This document shows, piece after piece, positions 14,804 through 23,871 of a stretch of DNA of 64,000 bases (the first letter of the stretch is position 1; each line of letters starts with the position of its first letter). The notes beneath the pieces are model-generated. The model ran no database searches and was not told the origin of the DNA. It saw nothing but the letters and a program-made list of their open reading frames with translations. A program made the translations under genes and the position numbers. Location of the stretch: NCBI GenBank assembly GCA_964403335.1, contig CAYOFI010000002.1:102005-166004 (forward strand), read 5' to 3'. Source of the stretch: CAZYAK01 sp964403335 (lineage in GTDB: Bacteria > Patescibacteriota > Gracilibacteria > Peribacterales > Peribacteraceae).

Positions 14804-16432
14804 TTATCGTATTCTATCAATTAACGTCTCAAACATTATTCCCCTGTCCGATGCCCGTACACGCACCGCTTTGGCGGTAGATGTTTCGACCGAATCAAAC
14901 TGATCGAACAGGAAATTGCCGATGCCATGGAAAATCGGCACGCCTTTGTACATTTCCATGTCGCTCTGCACGTGGGTGTGTGCGGCGATCACGGCGTCGG
15001 CACCTGCATCAACGAAGCTGCGCAGATACCGTTGCTCCAGCTCCGTGGTCAACGCTTGATACTCCGTCCCCGCATGAACAAACACGACCTGCGGTACACC
15101 GGAATTCTTCGATGCCTGCAAAGAGTTGATGACACGTTGATAATCACCGGGAAAATCGGCGGTCCCGGCATCAGCAACCGGATTAAGAGTATTCGTAAGC
15201 GCGTGGACCTGCATATCACCGATAATCGTTCCGGTTGTTGTCAGAGGAAATTCCTGTTCCGCATCAAGCAGTGACCGCGTACCCCTGTACCCGGCATCAT
15301 GCTGATCCAACATATGATTGTTTTCGATACTCCAATGCGTCGCAAGCGTCCGGATTTTTCCCCATGTCGCGGCTTCGTTGCAAAAGATAAACGGATTCGG
15401 ATGGTCGCTGCAATTGGCTTGAAGCGGCCCTTCCAAATTCACGACACGCGGCCCATCCCCGTTCCAGAATTCTTGCATTGATGATGACAAATCCAACACC
15501 GTATCGGCTGACGCGCGCGTTACGGTCACATCGCCACCGAACGAGACGTCATCAGAAGAAAGGGGCGCATTTTTGTAGAATACGATCGAAAAATGACTCG
15601 TCGTCGATTGCGCGGTTTCTTCTTTCAAAAGACGTGCGGAGTTTGTATGCAGTAAGACTGAGGGGTTATACGCGCCGCGTTCATCGGCGATATGCGCGGC
15701 AACCCACAAACATGCCGGGCAATCGCTCTGCGCTGGATTTTCCAATCGGCCGATCCCTTCAAAATTTTTTGAAAACAACGCTTTGGCAGTCTTCTCATCG
15801 GCTTCGTCCGACTTTTGCAACGATAGGTAATGTGAGAAGTCGCTACTGATGACAAGCGTGACATCCGAACCAAGAGCCTGACGCACAAGTGCCAATACAG
15901 CGGCCTGATCCTTCACCCAATCGGGCCGAATGGAGATCGCCACGGGGGTAACGCGTGTACTCGGCAAAAGCTTGGTAATGAACGGCGTCACCGCATGAAT
16001 ACCGTGTTCTTTCTGAAACATGCCGGGATTATCGGACACCATCGCTGACGCACGAAGCGCATCAAGAATACTTGGATCCGGGCGTGTCGCACCCAAGTCG
16101 GTCTTCACACCGACATTGCCCGTACATAAAAGTGTCGGGCACGCGGCAAAGTGATCAGGCGACAGGAGCAAGATGGACCGCGGTGCATCAACAACAAGTG
16201 ATTGGATACCTGCGGCGATGGTCACGGCCGCGGTCAAATGATGCGGGACGATCGCGACCGGCATAGCCGGTGTACGACCTCGATCGGGAAGTTTTGCGGC
16301 ATCATATAACCCTTGGAATATCGTCTGCAGGCTATCGCTTCCCAAAGGGATGGTCAGTGTCACCAAAGGCTCCGCCTGCGTGCAGCCCGTAAGCAGACAG
16401 AGCCCGAATGCGATGGCGATCAGCCTGTTCAC
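14804..16432 (-). CDS. Lipoprotein fusing a Memo-like (AmmeMemoRadiSam B) and a CapA domain
   Basis: GTG 16432 is preferred: it overlaps the upstream stop by four bases (GTGA) and starts a lipoprotein signal with lipobox LLTGC. That gives 542 residues. The N-terminal half is Memo-like (AIVPHHL, LLLSPDHFAACP, EHGIHAVTPFITKLLP, VISSDFSHYLS). The C-terminal half is CapA-like, a metallophosphoesterase-fold family linked to poly-gamma-glutamate capsule (VSFGGDVTVTR, RVVNLEGPLQ, ENNHMLDQHDAG, VVFVHAGTEYQ, FHGIGNFLFDQF). The fusion on one surface lipoprotein is unusual. It follows the DUF3160 lipoprotein gene, so the two are probably translated together. Confidence 0.78.
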   Translation of the reverse strand: MNRLIAIAFGLCLLTGCTQAEPLVTLTIPLGSDSLQTIFQGLYDAAKLPDRGRTPAMPVAIVPHHLTAAVTIAAGIQSLVVDAPRSILLLSPDHFAACPTLLCTGNVGVKTDLGATRPDPSILDALRASAMVSDNPGMFQKEHGIHAVTPFITKLLPSTRVTPVAISIRPDWVKDQAAVLALVRQALGSDVTLVISSDFSHYLSLQKSDEADEKTAKALFSKNFEGIGRLENPAQSDCPACLWVAAHIADERGAYNPSVLLHTNSARLLKEETAQSTTSHFSIVFYKNAPLSSDDVSFGGDVTVTRASADTVLDLSSSMQEFWNGDGPRVVNLEGPLQANCSDHPNPFIFCNEAATWGKIRTLATHWSIENNHMLDQHDAGYRGTRSLLDAEQEFPLTTTGTIIGDMQVHALTNTLNPVADAGTADFPGDYQRVINSLQASKNSGVPQVVFVHAGTEYQALTTELEQRYLRSFVDAGADAVIAAHTHVQSDMEMYKGVPIFHGIGNFLFDQFDSVETSTAKAVRVRASDRGIMFETLIDRIR

Positions 16433-18993
16433 TTGGAGGGGAAGAGCGGCGCGTACCAGCTGTTCACTGCGGGCCACGTAACGGGCTTGGTGTAGCGGAA
16501 CGCGTCATTGTCATCCGTGCCCTCGTAAAAGATTTTCTGCCAGTCTTCATCCGTCATGCGCGGGCCGCCCAGGGGTTTGCGCGTTTCAAAGTGCGAGTAG
16601 GTGAAGCCGATGCCCAGTCGCGGGCCGTTGACGTCTTTGACGGCGGTCAGGATTACATAGGGAACACCGATACCTTCGTACAGAATCTCATGCGGGTGGG
16701 GAGTGTCGCCGCCCGTGTGCACATCGGCAACGAGAGCCGCACGTTTGTCTTTGGCCGGGAGCACAGGACCTTCGACAGGAACAGGAAGCGCATAGTTGAG
16801 CTTGTCGACAAGATCTTTGCGCAGCGTCTCCCAATCGCTGTGCGTGATGTCGTACGACACGCACTTCTGTCCCGGATTGAATTCATCATCGTACGTATTT
16901 TCCACGACGGTTTCCGTCAGCGCGGTGTTCGCAAGTTCCTTGTTCGTATAGTCGATCACCGTATCCATCATCTCGATATACGCTTCCAACGGATAGAAAT
17001 TCTTCAGTGTGAAGCCCAAATCTTTCAAACCCTGATGCATCCGCTTGGCCAAATATTGCATGCGTGTATAGGTGACGATCTGCGGTTCAATGTACGCCTT
17101 CGCGGGATCCGGCACTTTGCGCGGATCGCACGGCGCACCGCCGCCCAATTCCGCAAACGACTGTTTGGCGTACAGAAGGACTGCATGACGCAATTCCGTC
17201 CAGGCCCCAGCCGCTGTCTGCAATGTCTTCGCCGGCCAGGCGGCACCCTGCATGAAACGCGGGAGCTTGGCTCTGTTCGCCTGCTCGAATCCAAAGAGTC
17301 CTTTGATGGCCCATAATTCCGTCGTGTAGGCATTCTCGCGCCAATCGGCTTCCGTCATCGCCTTGGTCTCTTCCGTCAGTTCCGCCATGGCCTTATCCAC
17401 GGCCTTGCCGTTTTCCGGAGTGTAGAAATCCAGCGTGGGGATTTTGCTGCGGGCGTAATCGGATCCCAAGAGGCCCATCACTTCCAATACGGACGCCATG
17501 TGCGGCAACTTTGACGGGTAGCCCGGACGCGGAGCCTCATCCCCTTGTGTGAGATAGCCCGTCCAATAGGAATCCAGAATGAACTTTCCGCTAAAGAAGC
17601 GCATGCCTGTTGTCAGCGCGAGAACATCAGCCGATTGAACCGTTCCGACTGCCGGATATGCAGCCGCGATGCTCTTGATACGCGGCGGCTTCGCCTTCAA
17701 CAAGAATGCGCGAATCGCTGCGGCTTGATCGGGCTTTCCTTTGGTTTCCTCCATGGCGCGCAAATAATCCTGCGGCATCAAGTCATCACTCGTGCCCACC
17801 ATGAAGTTCACCGTGGATTCCAAGAGTCCATAACTCTTCAATTGATCGGGATGTTCGGACATCAATTGGCTGATGCCGAATGCATAGTCCGTCAATGCAT
17901 CGCTCTTCACGAAGAACGGCAATTGGATATACCAATTCATCGCGCGGAAGTACTGGCGGCGGAATGAGCTGCTTGTGTAGTGGCTGCGCGGCGTGAACTG
18001 TGTGAAGTCGACTTTGAATCCCACATTCGTCGCTTCCTGATACGCTTTGTACTCCGGCGCAAAAACCGCGGGTACGGCCGGTTCCTTGGCCGCAAAAATC
18101 TGCCGCACGTCCTCAAGCACCGCCGCCTTGCTTTCGGCATCCAGATTCAATCCGTCAATGAATGCTTTGGCTTTTGCCTCCGTGTCGGCGGCTTTGTCGG
18201 CCGTATCAAATTCCGCCTTCACGGCTTCGGGATTCTTCATGCCGCCGTTCTCCTGATAGTAACTCTCTTGCGTCAGCGGAGCGATCGAGGTGGAGAGCAG
18301 CGCATGCGGGACCGCAAAATAGTTGCGCACTTTCATCCATTTTTTCTTCTCCGCGTCGGTCGAAGCCTTTGCGAGTTTCTCCGCAGATGCCGTATAGAAC
18401 GTCTTCGAGAGCGTGCGCATCGCAGGGGCAAAGGCTGTGTTTTCCATCTCCTTCAGCAGCTCGACCTGAAGCAACGAGTAGGAATGCAAGAAAATATCAG
18501 CGCTCCAGAAGAGCGCATTGGCTTGCGTGCGTGCCTTGGCATCTTTCCCGGCCACGGCATTGTAAAGGCCCAGGAATTCGCGGCCGTTTTCTCCGGTCAG
18601 CTCGGGAACAATCGTCGTATCCGTCAGGCGTTTGAGAATGAATTTTTGATCGGCGAGTTGTTTGCGTTCGGCGTCCGTGAGTTTGATACCGTATGCATCC
18701 GCCATCGCCGTGAGATTTTTGACGTCATCAAAGGAAAAATCCGCGGCCAATTGGGCGTTGATGTTCACAGCAGGTTCCGTGTACGCGACGTTTCCGCCGA
18801 ATCCGGCGGCATTCGCAGTCGCCGCTCCCCCCAGCGTGACGTCGTCGGAAGCATGCGGTGCGACGCTCGACGGTGACGATGCGGTCTGCTCCGACACGGG
18901 CGCGGACGATGACGAATCCCCGGGTTGCGCAACCGGCGTACAGGCGGAAAGAAGAAAAACAGTCAGACACGTGACGGATACAACACGCCGCAT
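16429..18993 (-). CDS. DUF3160-family lipoprotein
   Basis: An 854-residue protein with lipoprotein signal and lipobox LLSAC (Cys18), then a Ser/Ala-rich linker and a long, mostly helical DUF3160-type region. Recognisable stretches include ALFWSADIFLHSYSLLQVEL, DDLMPQDYLRAMEE and WTELRHAVLLYAKQSF, with a C-terminal VPYVILTAVKDVNGPRLGIG. The family is found on the surface of some bacteria and archaea; its function is unknown. The stop overlaps the GTG of the Memo-CapA gene, so the two form an operon. The leader before ATG is pyrimidine-rich, without a ribosome-binding site. Confidence 0.75.
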   Translation of the reverse strand: MRRVVSVTCLTVFLLSACTPVAQPGDSSSSAPVSEQTASSPSSVAPHASDDVTLGGAATANAAGFGGNVAYTEPAVNINAQLAADFSFDDVKNLTAMADAYGIKLTDAERKQLADQKFILKRLTDTTIVPELTGENGREFLGLYNAVAGKDAKARTQANALFWSADIFLHSYSLLQVELLKEMENTAFAPAMRTLSKTFYTASAEKLAKASTDAEKKKWMKVRNYFAVPHALLSTSIAPLTQESYYQENGGMKNPEAVKAEFDTADKAADTEAKAKAFIDGLNLDAESKAAVLEDVRQIFAAKEPAVPAVFAPEYKAYQEATNVGFKVDFTQFTPRSHYTSSSFRRQYFRAMNWYIQLPFFVKSDALTDYAFGISQLMSEHPDQLKSYGLLESTVNFMVGTSDDLMPQDYLRAMEETKGKPDQAAAIRAFLLKAKPPRIKSIAAAYPAVGTVQSADVLALTTGMRFFSGKFILDSYWTGYLTQGDEAPRPGYPSKLPHMASVLEVMGLLGSDYARSKIPTLDFYTPENGKAVDKAMAELTEETKAMTEADWRENAYTTELWAIKGLFGFEQANRAKLPRFMQGAAWPAKTLQTAAGAWTELRHAVLLYAKQSFAELGGGAPCDPRKVPDPAKAYIEPQIVTYTRMQYLAKRMHQGLKDLGFTLKNFYPLEAYIEMMDTVIDYTNKELANTALTETVVENTYDDEFNPGQKCVSYDITHSDWETLRKDLVDKLNYALPVPVEGPVLPAKDKRAALVADVHTGGDTPHPHEILYEGIGVPYVILTAVKDVNGPRLGIGFTYSHFETRKPLGGPRMTDEDWQKIFYEGTDDNDAFRYTKPVTWPAVNSWYAPLFPSK

Positions 18994-19155
18994 AAGAGGA
19001 AGGAGGAAGTGGCCGCAGTGTAATCTCTTCTTTTGGGTTTTCTAGATCATTTTCCTTCACGTATGCGCGAATTCTGCGTAGAAATTTCCGGTGTTTCCCG
19101 CTTGCCCTTTCAGGGGTCGAACGGTAGGCTTTGCAGTGCGTTTTTACGCTACTGT

Positions 19156-20181
19156 ATGCCATTTCGTACTCTTGCCGGCTTGGCGGTTTCCTGTGCATTC
19201 TGTGCAGGTCTCATGCCAGGGTCGGCCCTCGCCGCGCCCCCAAAAAATGAACCGTTTTTCGATATACCCGCGGATCACTATTCGTACGACGCCGTCGAGT
19301 ATCTGCGGAATGCCGGGATCTTGAAAGGGTACGCCGACGGAACGTTCCGCCCCGATAAAAAAGTAAATCGCGCGGAAGCACTTGCCATCATCGCCACGCA
19401 ATTGCTCTCCGATGCCGACGCAAAAAAATATATCACCTCTCCGTTCACCGACGTTCCCGATGACGCGTGGTTCTTGCCGTATGTGGAGTGGGCTCGCGGA
19501 AAAGGCATCGTGCAAGGTCCGCCTGCGGCTGCGAAGTTTGACGGAGCCCGCCCCGTGACCAAAGTGGAATTGATCAAAATGTTTTTGCTCAGCCGCAAAG
19601 TCGATCCCAATTCCTTCGGCGACATCACATTGCCGCTGTCCCGCGACGCGTCGGACACCAAAGCTTGGTACTACCCGACGCTGCGCTACGCCATCGCCAG
19701 CTCAATGACCACGGCCACGACGCAGCATTTATTTGCTCCGGATAAGCAGCTGACGCGCGGGGAAGTCGCGCTCCTTCTCTATCGGTTCTTCCAGTATCGC
19801 GACGGTCAACGCGCCTCGGAGGCGCTCGCGGAAGCGCGAAAAGAAGTGGAGAACGTCATCAATTTCCTCTCGGCCGGAAGTTTTGCCGATGCGCAGTACG
19901 CATCCGCCAGAGGACTGCTGCTCGCGCGGGGCGCCAACGAAAAGCGTCCGACCGAGGCCGTGGTGAAAGTGGCCGTGAAGATCGCCGAAGGCACTCGCGC
20001 CCTGGTCCGCGCCTACGAATCGGCACAGAAGCAGGATTGGGACTCCGTCGTGAAACTGTCGCAGGATGCATGGTTCCTGGGCGATCAAGCGAAGAAAATT
20101 TCCCCCGAGTCGACCACCGTCGCCGAACAATTGCAAACGTACGCCAAGAGTTTTGCGGATCAAGCGCGCAAGTATCAGTAA
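19156..20181 (+). CDS. Secreted SLH-domain protein with helical C-terminus
   Basis: A 341-residue protein. Signal peptide residues 1-27 end at GSALA. Three S-layer homology repeats follow: FFDIPADHYSYDAVEYLRNA with GYADGTFRPDKKVNRAEALA; FTDVPDDAWFLPYVEWARGK; and YYPTLRYAIASS with FAPDKQLTRGEVALLLYRF. SLH modules bind secondary wall polymers. The C-terminal 110 residues are helical and charged, possibly a spacer or coiled coil. ATG 19156 is chosen because the signal peptide starts there, although the reading frame is open further upstream. No strong promoter is seen. Confidence 0.88.
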   Translation: MPFRTLAGLAVSCAFCAGLMPGSALAAPPKNEPFFDIPADHYSYDAVEYLRNAGILKGYADGTFRPDKKVNRAEALAIIATQLLSDADAKKYITSPFTDVPDDAWFLPYVEWARGKGIVQGPPAAAKFDGARPVTKVELIKMFLLSRKVDPNSFGDITLPLSRDASDTKAWYYPTLRYAIASSMTTATTQHLFAPDKQLTRGEVALLLYRFFQYRDGQRASEALAEARKEVENVINFLSAGSFADAQYASARGLLLARGANEKRPTEAVVKVAVKIAEGTRALVRAYESAQKQDWDSVVKLSQDAWFLGDQAKKISPESTTVAEQLQTYAKSFADQARKYQ

Positions 20182-20222
20182 AGATGCGGGCAGGCATAAT
20201 TGAGTAATTATCTATTTTATGG

Positions 20223-20228
20223 TATAAT
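20223..20228 (+). promoter_or_regulatory. -10 box, leaderless spacing
   Basis: TATAAT followed by six bases and ATG 20235. No ribosome-binding site is possible between them. Confidence 0.55.
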
Positions 20229-20234
20229 ATTTTT

Positions 20235-20627
20235 ATGCCGGAAATTCTGGATGTCGGCAGAGAATCTCTGGGCCGCATTGTGTCCGAAACAAAAAAGGGG
20301 GCTGCCAAAACAGAGAATATCGTCGGGAAGACCGTCGATGGAATCACCGGTGGCGCTGTGCAGGTGGTGGCAGAAGCCGCATTCCATTTGCCCAAAAATC
20401 TGATTCTCAAACCCGTCGCGTCCACGCTGACAAAATGGGTGAAGACCGGAGTCGGCTATGCGCTCGCATATAGTTGGGAAGGCCTGAAACGTGTGCCATT
20501 ACTGCCCTTCACCACGCGTAATTCCTTGAGCACACCGCCCTATCGCGTTACCTTGCCCTCTGATGCACCCCCCTCCCCTCCTCCGCTTCCAAGCGCGCAC
20601 CCAGACGGGCGCAGCGAGAGGCCGTGA
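20235..20627 (+). CDS. Small uncharacterised protein
   Basis: A 130-residue protein with no recognised family. The N-terminal half is amphipathic (MPEILDVGRESLGRIVSETK), the middle hydrophobic (VGYALAYSWEGLKRVPLLPF), and the last 30 residues are Pro/Ser-rich. It has a strong -10 box (TATAAT, 20223-20228) 6 nt before ATG. Its end overlaps the riboflavin kinase start by 65 bp in another frame, which is unusual. The true C-terminus may be shorter in function, since the overlap encodes the low-complexity tail. Confidence 0.6.
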   Translation: MPEILDVGRESLGRIVSETKKGAAKTENIVGKTVDGITGGAVQVVAEAAFHLPKNLILKPVASTLTKWVKTGVGYALAYSWEGLKRVPLLPFTTRNSLSTPPYRVTLPSDAPPSPPPLPSAHPDGRSERP

Positions 20628-20958
20628 ACTTGGCTTCCCGACGATTAATTTCCGCCTGGATGACATCCCCCCTGAATGTGAAGAGGGTATTTATGCCTGC
20701 CGTGTGACTATCGACGGAACGATCTATGACGGCGCACTCCATTACGGTCCGCGTCCGGCCGTGCAAGCCGGCATCGCCTGTGAAGTGCACCTTCTCGATG
20801 TCACTCTTTCCACACTGCCAGACTCGGCAGAAATATCGATTATTGAACGTTTACGTGATGTAATGGACTTTCCGACCAAAGAAAAACTTGTCGCCCAGAT
20901 CGCGGATGATGTTCGCCAGACCCGGCAAATCCTTGGAGAGAAGCCCATGAATCCCTAA
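20563..20958 (+). CDS. ribF: Riboflavin kinase (standalone domain)
   Basis: This 131-residue protein matches only the flavokinase domain that in most bacteria is the C-terminal half of bifunctional RibF. Seen: GRELGFPTINFRL (ATP and metal site), EEGIYACRVTIDG, GPRPAVQAGIACEVHLLD, RLRDVMDFPTKEKLVAQIADD. It would make FMN from riboflavin. The FAD synthetase half is absent, so FAD would need another enzyme. It overlaps the preceding gene by 65 bp; the start cannot be moved much later without losing the glycine-rich motif. Confidence 0.85.
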   Translation: MHPPPLLRFQARTQTGAARGRELGFPTINFRLDDIPPECEEGIYACRVTIDGTIYDGALHYGPRPAVQAGIACEVHLLDVTLSTLPDSAEISIIERLRDVMDFPTKEKLVAQIADDVRQTRQILGEKPMNP

Positions 20959-21001
20959 TTGGAGCTTTTCAGCAGCTCTCCTCTGCGTCACACTACTCGA
21001 C

Positions 21002-22321
21002 ATGGCGCCGTCCTTTTTGCGTCCCCTCCGGAAAATCCTGCCGAACCGCCATCCGGTCCGGTTAGCTTGGCATCGCGCGAAATCTTTCCTGGCTGCTGTA
21101 CGGTACGGATTTCCCGCGCGCTCTCTGACGGTAATCGGCATCACGGGCACGGACGGGAAGACGACAACCGTCGGCATGACCGCGCACATTTTGCACAAGT
21201 ACGGCATTCCCTGCGGCGCACTTTCCACCGCCTTCTTCCGCGTTCGCGACAAGGTCACCTGGAACGCGACGCAAAAAACCTCGCCGTCGCCGTTTGTGGT
21301 GCAGGGATTTTTACGTCGATGGGTGAGAGAAGGCTGCACGCACGCGGTGCTTGAGTGTTCATCGCACGGTCTTGTGCAAGGACGCACAAACTGGATCTGG
21401 CCGCATGTTGCTGCGATTACCAACACGTCGCCCGAACATTTGGATTATCACGGCACGATGCAGCAGTACCGTGCGGATAAAGCGCTGCTGTTTCGGATGT
21501 TGAAAGGAAAAGGCGTAAAAATTCTGAACGCGCACGATGAGACGTATGCTCTCTACAAAGAAATTCCTTCCTCCTACACCATCGCGTACTCGGCGGATGA
21601 AACCTGGCAACAAAATGGCGTTGCCGACCATCTGTGGCTGACAGACGTGTCGGTTCGCACGACGGGCGCGAGCGCGACGATTCACCGGTCGCGCGATACG
21701 AATCTGCGCACGCTCTCCCTGCCGATCGCCGGCGCATTCAATTTGGAAAACGCACTCTGCGCCATCGGATGCGCCGTGGTATGCGGAGTTGGCATCGATG
21801 GAGCCGTCGCGGCATTGTCGACCTTTACCGGAGTGCCGGGCCGCATCGAGCGCATCGATGAAGGCCAGCCGTTTGCCGTATTCGTCGATTTTACAGTCAC
21901 ACCCGCCTCATACGAACGAACGCTGAGCACGATCCGCGACATGCTGGGTGCCGGAAAGCGGCTCTTGGTCTTGACCGGCAGCTGCGGCGACCGCATGCGC
22001 GAGAAGCGTCCGTTGATCGGGAAAATCTGCAGTTCGCTTGCCGATATCGTCGTGGTGAGCAATGAAGATCCGTATACGGAGGACCCCGAGAAAATCATCG
22101 ATGAAGTCTGGGCGGGCGTCGATCAATCCAAAACCCAAGCGCACCGCATTGTCGATCGTTTGGAAGCCATCAAGTTTTTGTTTTCGACGGCGCGTCCGGG
22201 TGATGCGGTCCTGCTTTGTGGCAAGGGCAGCGACACGACCATGTGGGTGAAGACGGGACAGATTCCGTGGAATGAGCGCGAGATCGCGCGGAAGTTGCTG
22301 CGCAAGGAGAAGGCCGAGTAA
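21002..22321 (+). CDS. MurE-like Mur ligase lacking the usual N-terminal domain
   Basis: A 439-residue ATP-dependent Mur ligase. The P-loop GITGTDGKTTT lies at about residue 46 rather than about 110, so the normal UDP-sugar-binding N-terminal domain is almost missing. Other landmarks: TNTSPEHLDYHGTMQQYRAD, LPIAGAFNLENALCAIG, GVPGRIERIDE, TGSCGDRMREKRPLIG. The amino-acid selecting motif, DNPR in diaminopimelate-adding MurE, here reads NEDPYTEDP. The usual AHTP is VTP. It may add a different residue or act on another substrate. rnhB follows at 11 bp and is likely co-transcribed. Confidence 0.78.
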   Translation: MAPSFLRPLRKILPNRHPVRLAWHRAKSFLAAVRYGFPARSLTVIGITGTDGKTTTVGMTAHILHKYGIPCGALSTAFFRVRDKVTWNATQKTSPSPFVVQGFLRRWVREGCTHAVLECSSHGLVQGRTNWIWPHVAAITNTSPEHLDYHGTMQQYRADKALLFRMLKGKGVKILNAHDETYALYKEIPSSYTIAYSADETWQQNGVADHLWLTDVSVRTTGASATIHRSRDTNLRTLSLPIAGAFNLENALCAIGCAVVCGVGIDGAVAALSTFTGVPGRIERIDEGQPFAVFVDFTVTPASYERTLSTIRDMLGAGKRLLVLTGSCGDRMREKRPLIGKICSSLADIVVVSNEDPYTEDPEKIIDEVWAGVDQSKTQAHRIVDRLEAIKFLFSTARPGDAVLLCGKGSDTTMWVKTGQIPWNEREIARKLLRKEKAE

Positions 22322-22331
22322 TGTTCCTCGC

Positions 22332-22970
22332 ATGTGGGGTAATGCACCGTTCATCGCGGGAATTGACGAAGCCGGTCGCGGCGCATTGGCGGGGCCTGTT
22401 GTTGCGGGGGCATGCATCATTCCCACCGAAGTGTTTCGACGTCGTCATTCCTTCATGTGCTGGTCACCGCATAAAAGAATTCCGGACGAAGATTGTCTGA
22501 TCGCGGACAGCAAAATGCTCACACCCGAAGAACGCGAGTTCGCATACGCGTGGATCATCGAGAATTGTCCGTGGGGGGTGGGCATCGCGGATGCATCGGT
22601 GATTGAAGAACACGGAATTCTCGCCGCAACATTGCAAGCGATGCATGGCGCACTCGCGGATGTACGACGCAAAGCAGAGCCGCGTGCACTCTTGATTGAT
22701 GGCCGTGATGCATTCTCGTTTCCACTTCCTCACACATCGATCATCCGCGGCGACGGGACCGAGCCGAGCATCGCCGCGGCATCCATTATCGCCAAAGTGA
22801 CGCGCGACAGACTGATGATCACGGCACACGAGCAATACCCGGAATATGGCTTTATACAGCACAAAGGCTATGGCACGGATGTGCACCGCCATGCCATTCG
22901 TCAGCACGGGCCGTGCGCGATACACAGAATGTCTTTTCTTGGGAAGACGCTGCAGATGGAATTGGTTTAA
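22332..22970 (+). CDS. rnhB: Ribonuclease HII
   Basis: RNase HII removes ribonucleotides from RNA/DNA hybrids. ATG 22332 gives 212 residues and places the motif FIAGIDEAGRGALAGPVVAG near the N-terminus, as in the family. Further signatures are DSKMLTPEERE (second acidic residue), IIRGDGTEPSIAAASIIAK, and YPEYGFIQHKGYGTDVH. An insertion of about 15 residues after the first motif (RRRHSFMCWSPHKR) is unusual. It lies 11 bp after the MurE-like gene. Confidence 0.94.
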   Translation: MWGNAPFIAGIDEAGRGALAGPVVAGACIIPTEVFRRRHSFMCWSPHKRIPDEDCLIADSKMLTPEEREFAYAWIIENCPWGVGIADASVIEEHGILAATLQAMHGALADVRRKAEPRALLIDGRDAFSFPLPHTSIIRGDGTEPSIAAASIIAKVTRDRLMITAHEQYPEYGFIQHKGYGTDVHRHAIRQHGPCAIHRMSFLGKTLQMELV

Positions 22971-22980
22971 ATATTGCTCG

Positions 22981-23046
22981 TAGCTGCCCTCATCCCAAAC
23001 CTTTCTCCCTTTCGAGGAAGAAGGGGCCGGGGGGTGAGGGCAGCTA
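22981..23046. terminator. Long inverted repeat between convergent rnhB and lgt
   Basis: Perfect 12-bp arms TAGCTGCCCTCA (22981-22992) and TGAGGGCAGCTA (23035-23046) enclose a C-rich/G-rich inner pair around CTTTCGAGG. The right arm overlaps the lgt stop. It belongs to the C-rich hairpin family seen again at 31378, 44907, 45343, 47496 and 63868, and could terminate both genes. Confidence 0.6.
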
Positions 23047-23832
23047 CTTCGCCGATCTCCTACAACTCACCCACCCCCACAACACGATTCCCAGAATAAA
23101 CATCGGAATCGTATACAGCTGACCGCGCGTCACCATCCATCCGAAAAGATCCACAAGCGGGTACTGCTGCACGCGCACATATTCCACCGCAAAGCGTCCG
23201 ACTCCGTAGAGCAATAAAAAGAGCGCGGATGTTTTTCCGGCGGAGGCCATTCCGGTTTTCGACAGATGCCAATAACACAACGCCGCATTCAGCAAATCAA
23301 TCGTCATGGAATACAACTGTGCGGGATGGCGCAGACCTTCCACGCCCGGAATCATGATCCCCCACGGCAACGTGGTGACCGTGCCGTACAGTTCCTGATT
23401 GATGAAATTCCCGAACCGTCCCAATGCCAGTCCGATACACGCGGGTACGACCAATACATCCATCAGCGATAAAAATGACACATGCTTCCACCACGACGCA
23501 AAGACCGCCGCAATGATGACGCCGATCAGTCCGCCGTGGAACGACATGCCTCCGTGCCATACCGCCAGTATCTCCAGCGGATCACGCCAATAGGTCATCG
23601 GATCGTACAAAAATACATATCCAAGCCTGCCGCCGATGATCACGCCCAGGATCAGATACGTCAGCACTTCCCACCATTCGTCACGGGTGAACGGAAGATT
23701 TCTGCGATTCTGCAACCGCGGCAACAAATATCCCGCGATGATAAACGCCAACAGGTACATGATCCCGTACCAATGGATGGAAAATCCAAACAGTTCCAGC
23801 GCTACCGCGCGCGACGGAAAGAAGGCGATCAT
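23044..23832 (-). CDS. lgt: Phosphatidylglycerol-prolipoprotein diacylglyceryl transferase
   Basis: Lgt transfers a diacylglyceryl group to the lipobox cysteine of prolipoproteins at the membrane. The 262-residue polytopic protein shows FSIHWYGIMYLLAF, LILGVIIGGRLGYV, WHGGMSFHGGLIG and the signature GRFGNFINQELYG, then RHPAQLYSM. It serves the many LxxC lipoproteins in this window (14804, 16429, 27113, 46745, 63559). A TAGTGT box lies 6 nt before ATG, and the 39-bp divergent gap to tsaD would hold both promoters. Confidence 0.96.
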   Translation of the reverse strand: MIAFFPSRAVALELFGFSIHWYGIMYLLAFIIAGYLLPRLQNRRNLPFTRDEWWEVLTYLILGVIIGGRLGYVFLYDPMTYWRDPLEILAVWHGGMSFHGGLIGVIIAAVFASWWKHVSFLSLMDVLVVPACIGLALGRFGNFINQELYGTVTTLPWGIMIPGVEGLRHPAQLYSMTIDLLNAALCYWHLSKTGMASAGKTSALFLLLYGVGRFAVEYVRVQQYPLVDLFGWMVTRGQLYTIPMFILGIVLWGWVSCRRSAK

Positions 23833-23859
23833 GGCTATACACTACCATCATTTTGCCGT

Positions 23860-23865
23860 TAGAAT
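23860..23865 (+). promoter_or_regulatory. -10 box of tsaD, leaderless spacing
   Basis: TAGAAT, then six bases, then ATG 23872. It shares the 39-bp divergent gap with the lgt promoter. Confidence 0.5.
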
Positions 23866-23871
23866 TCACGC

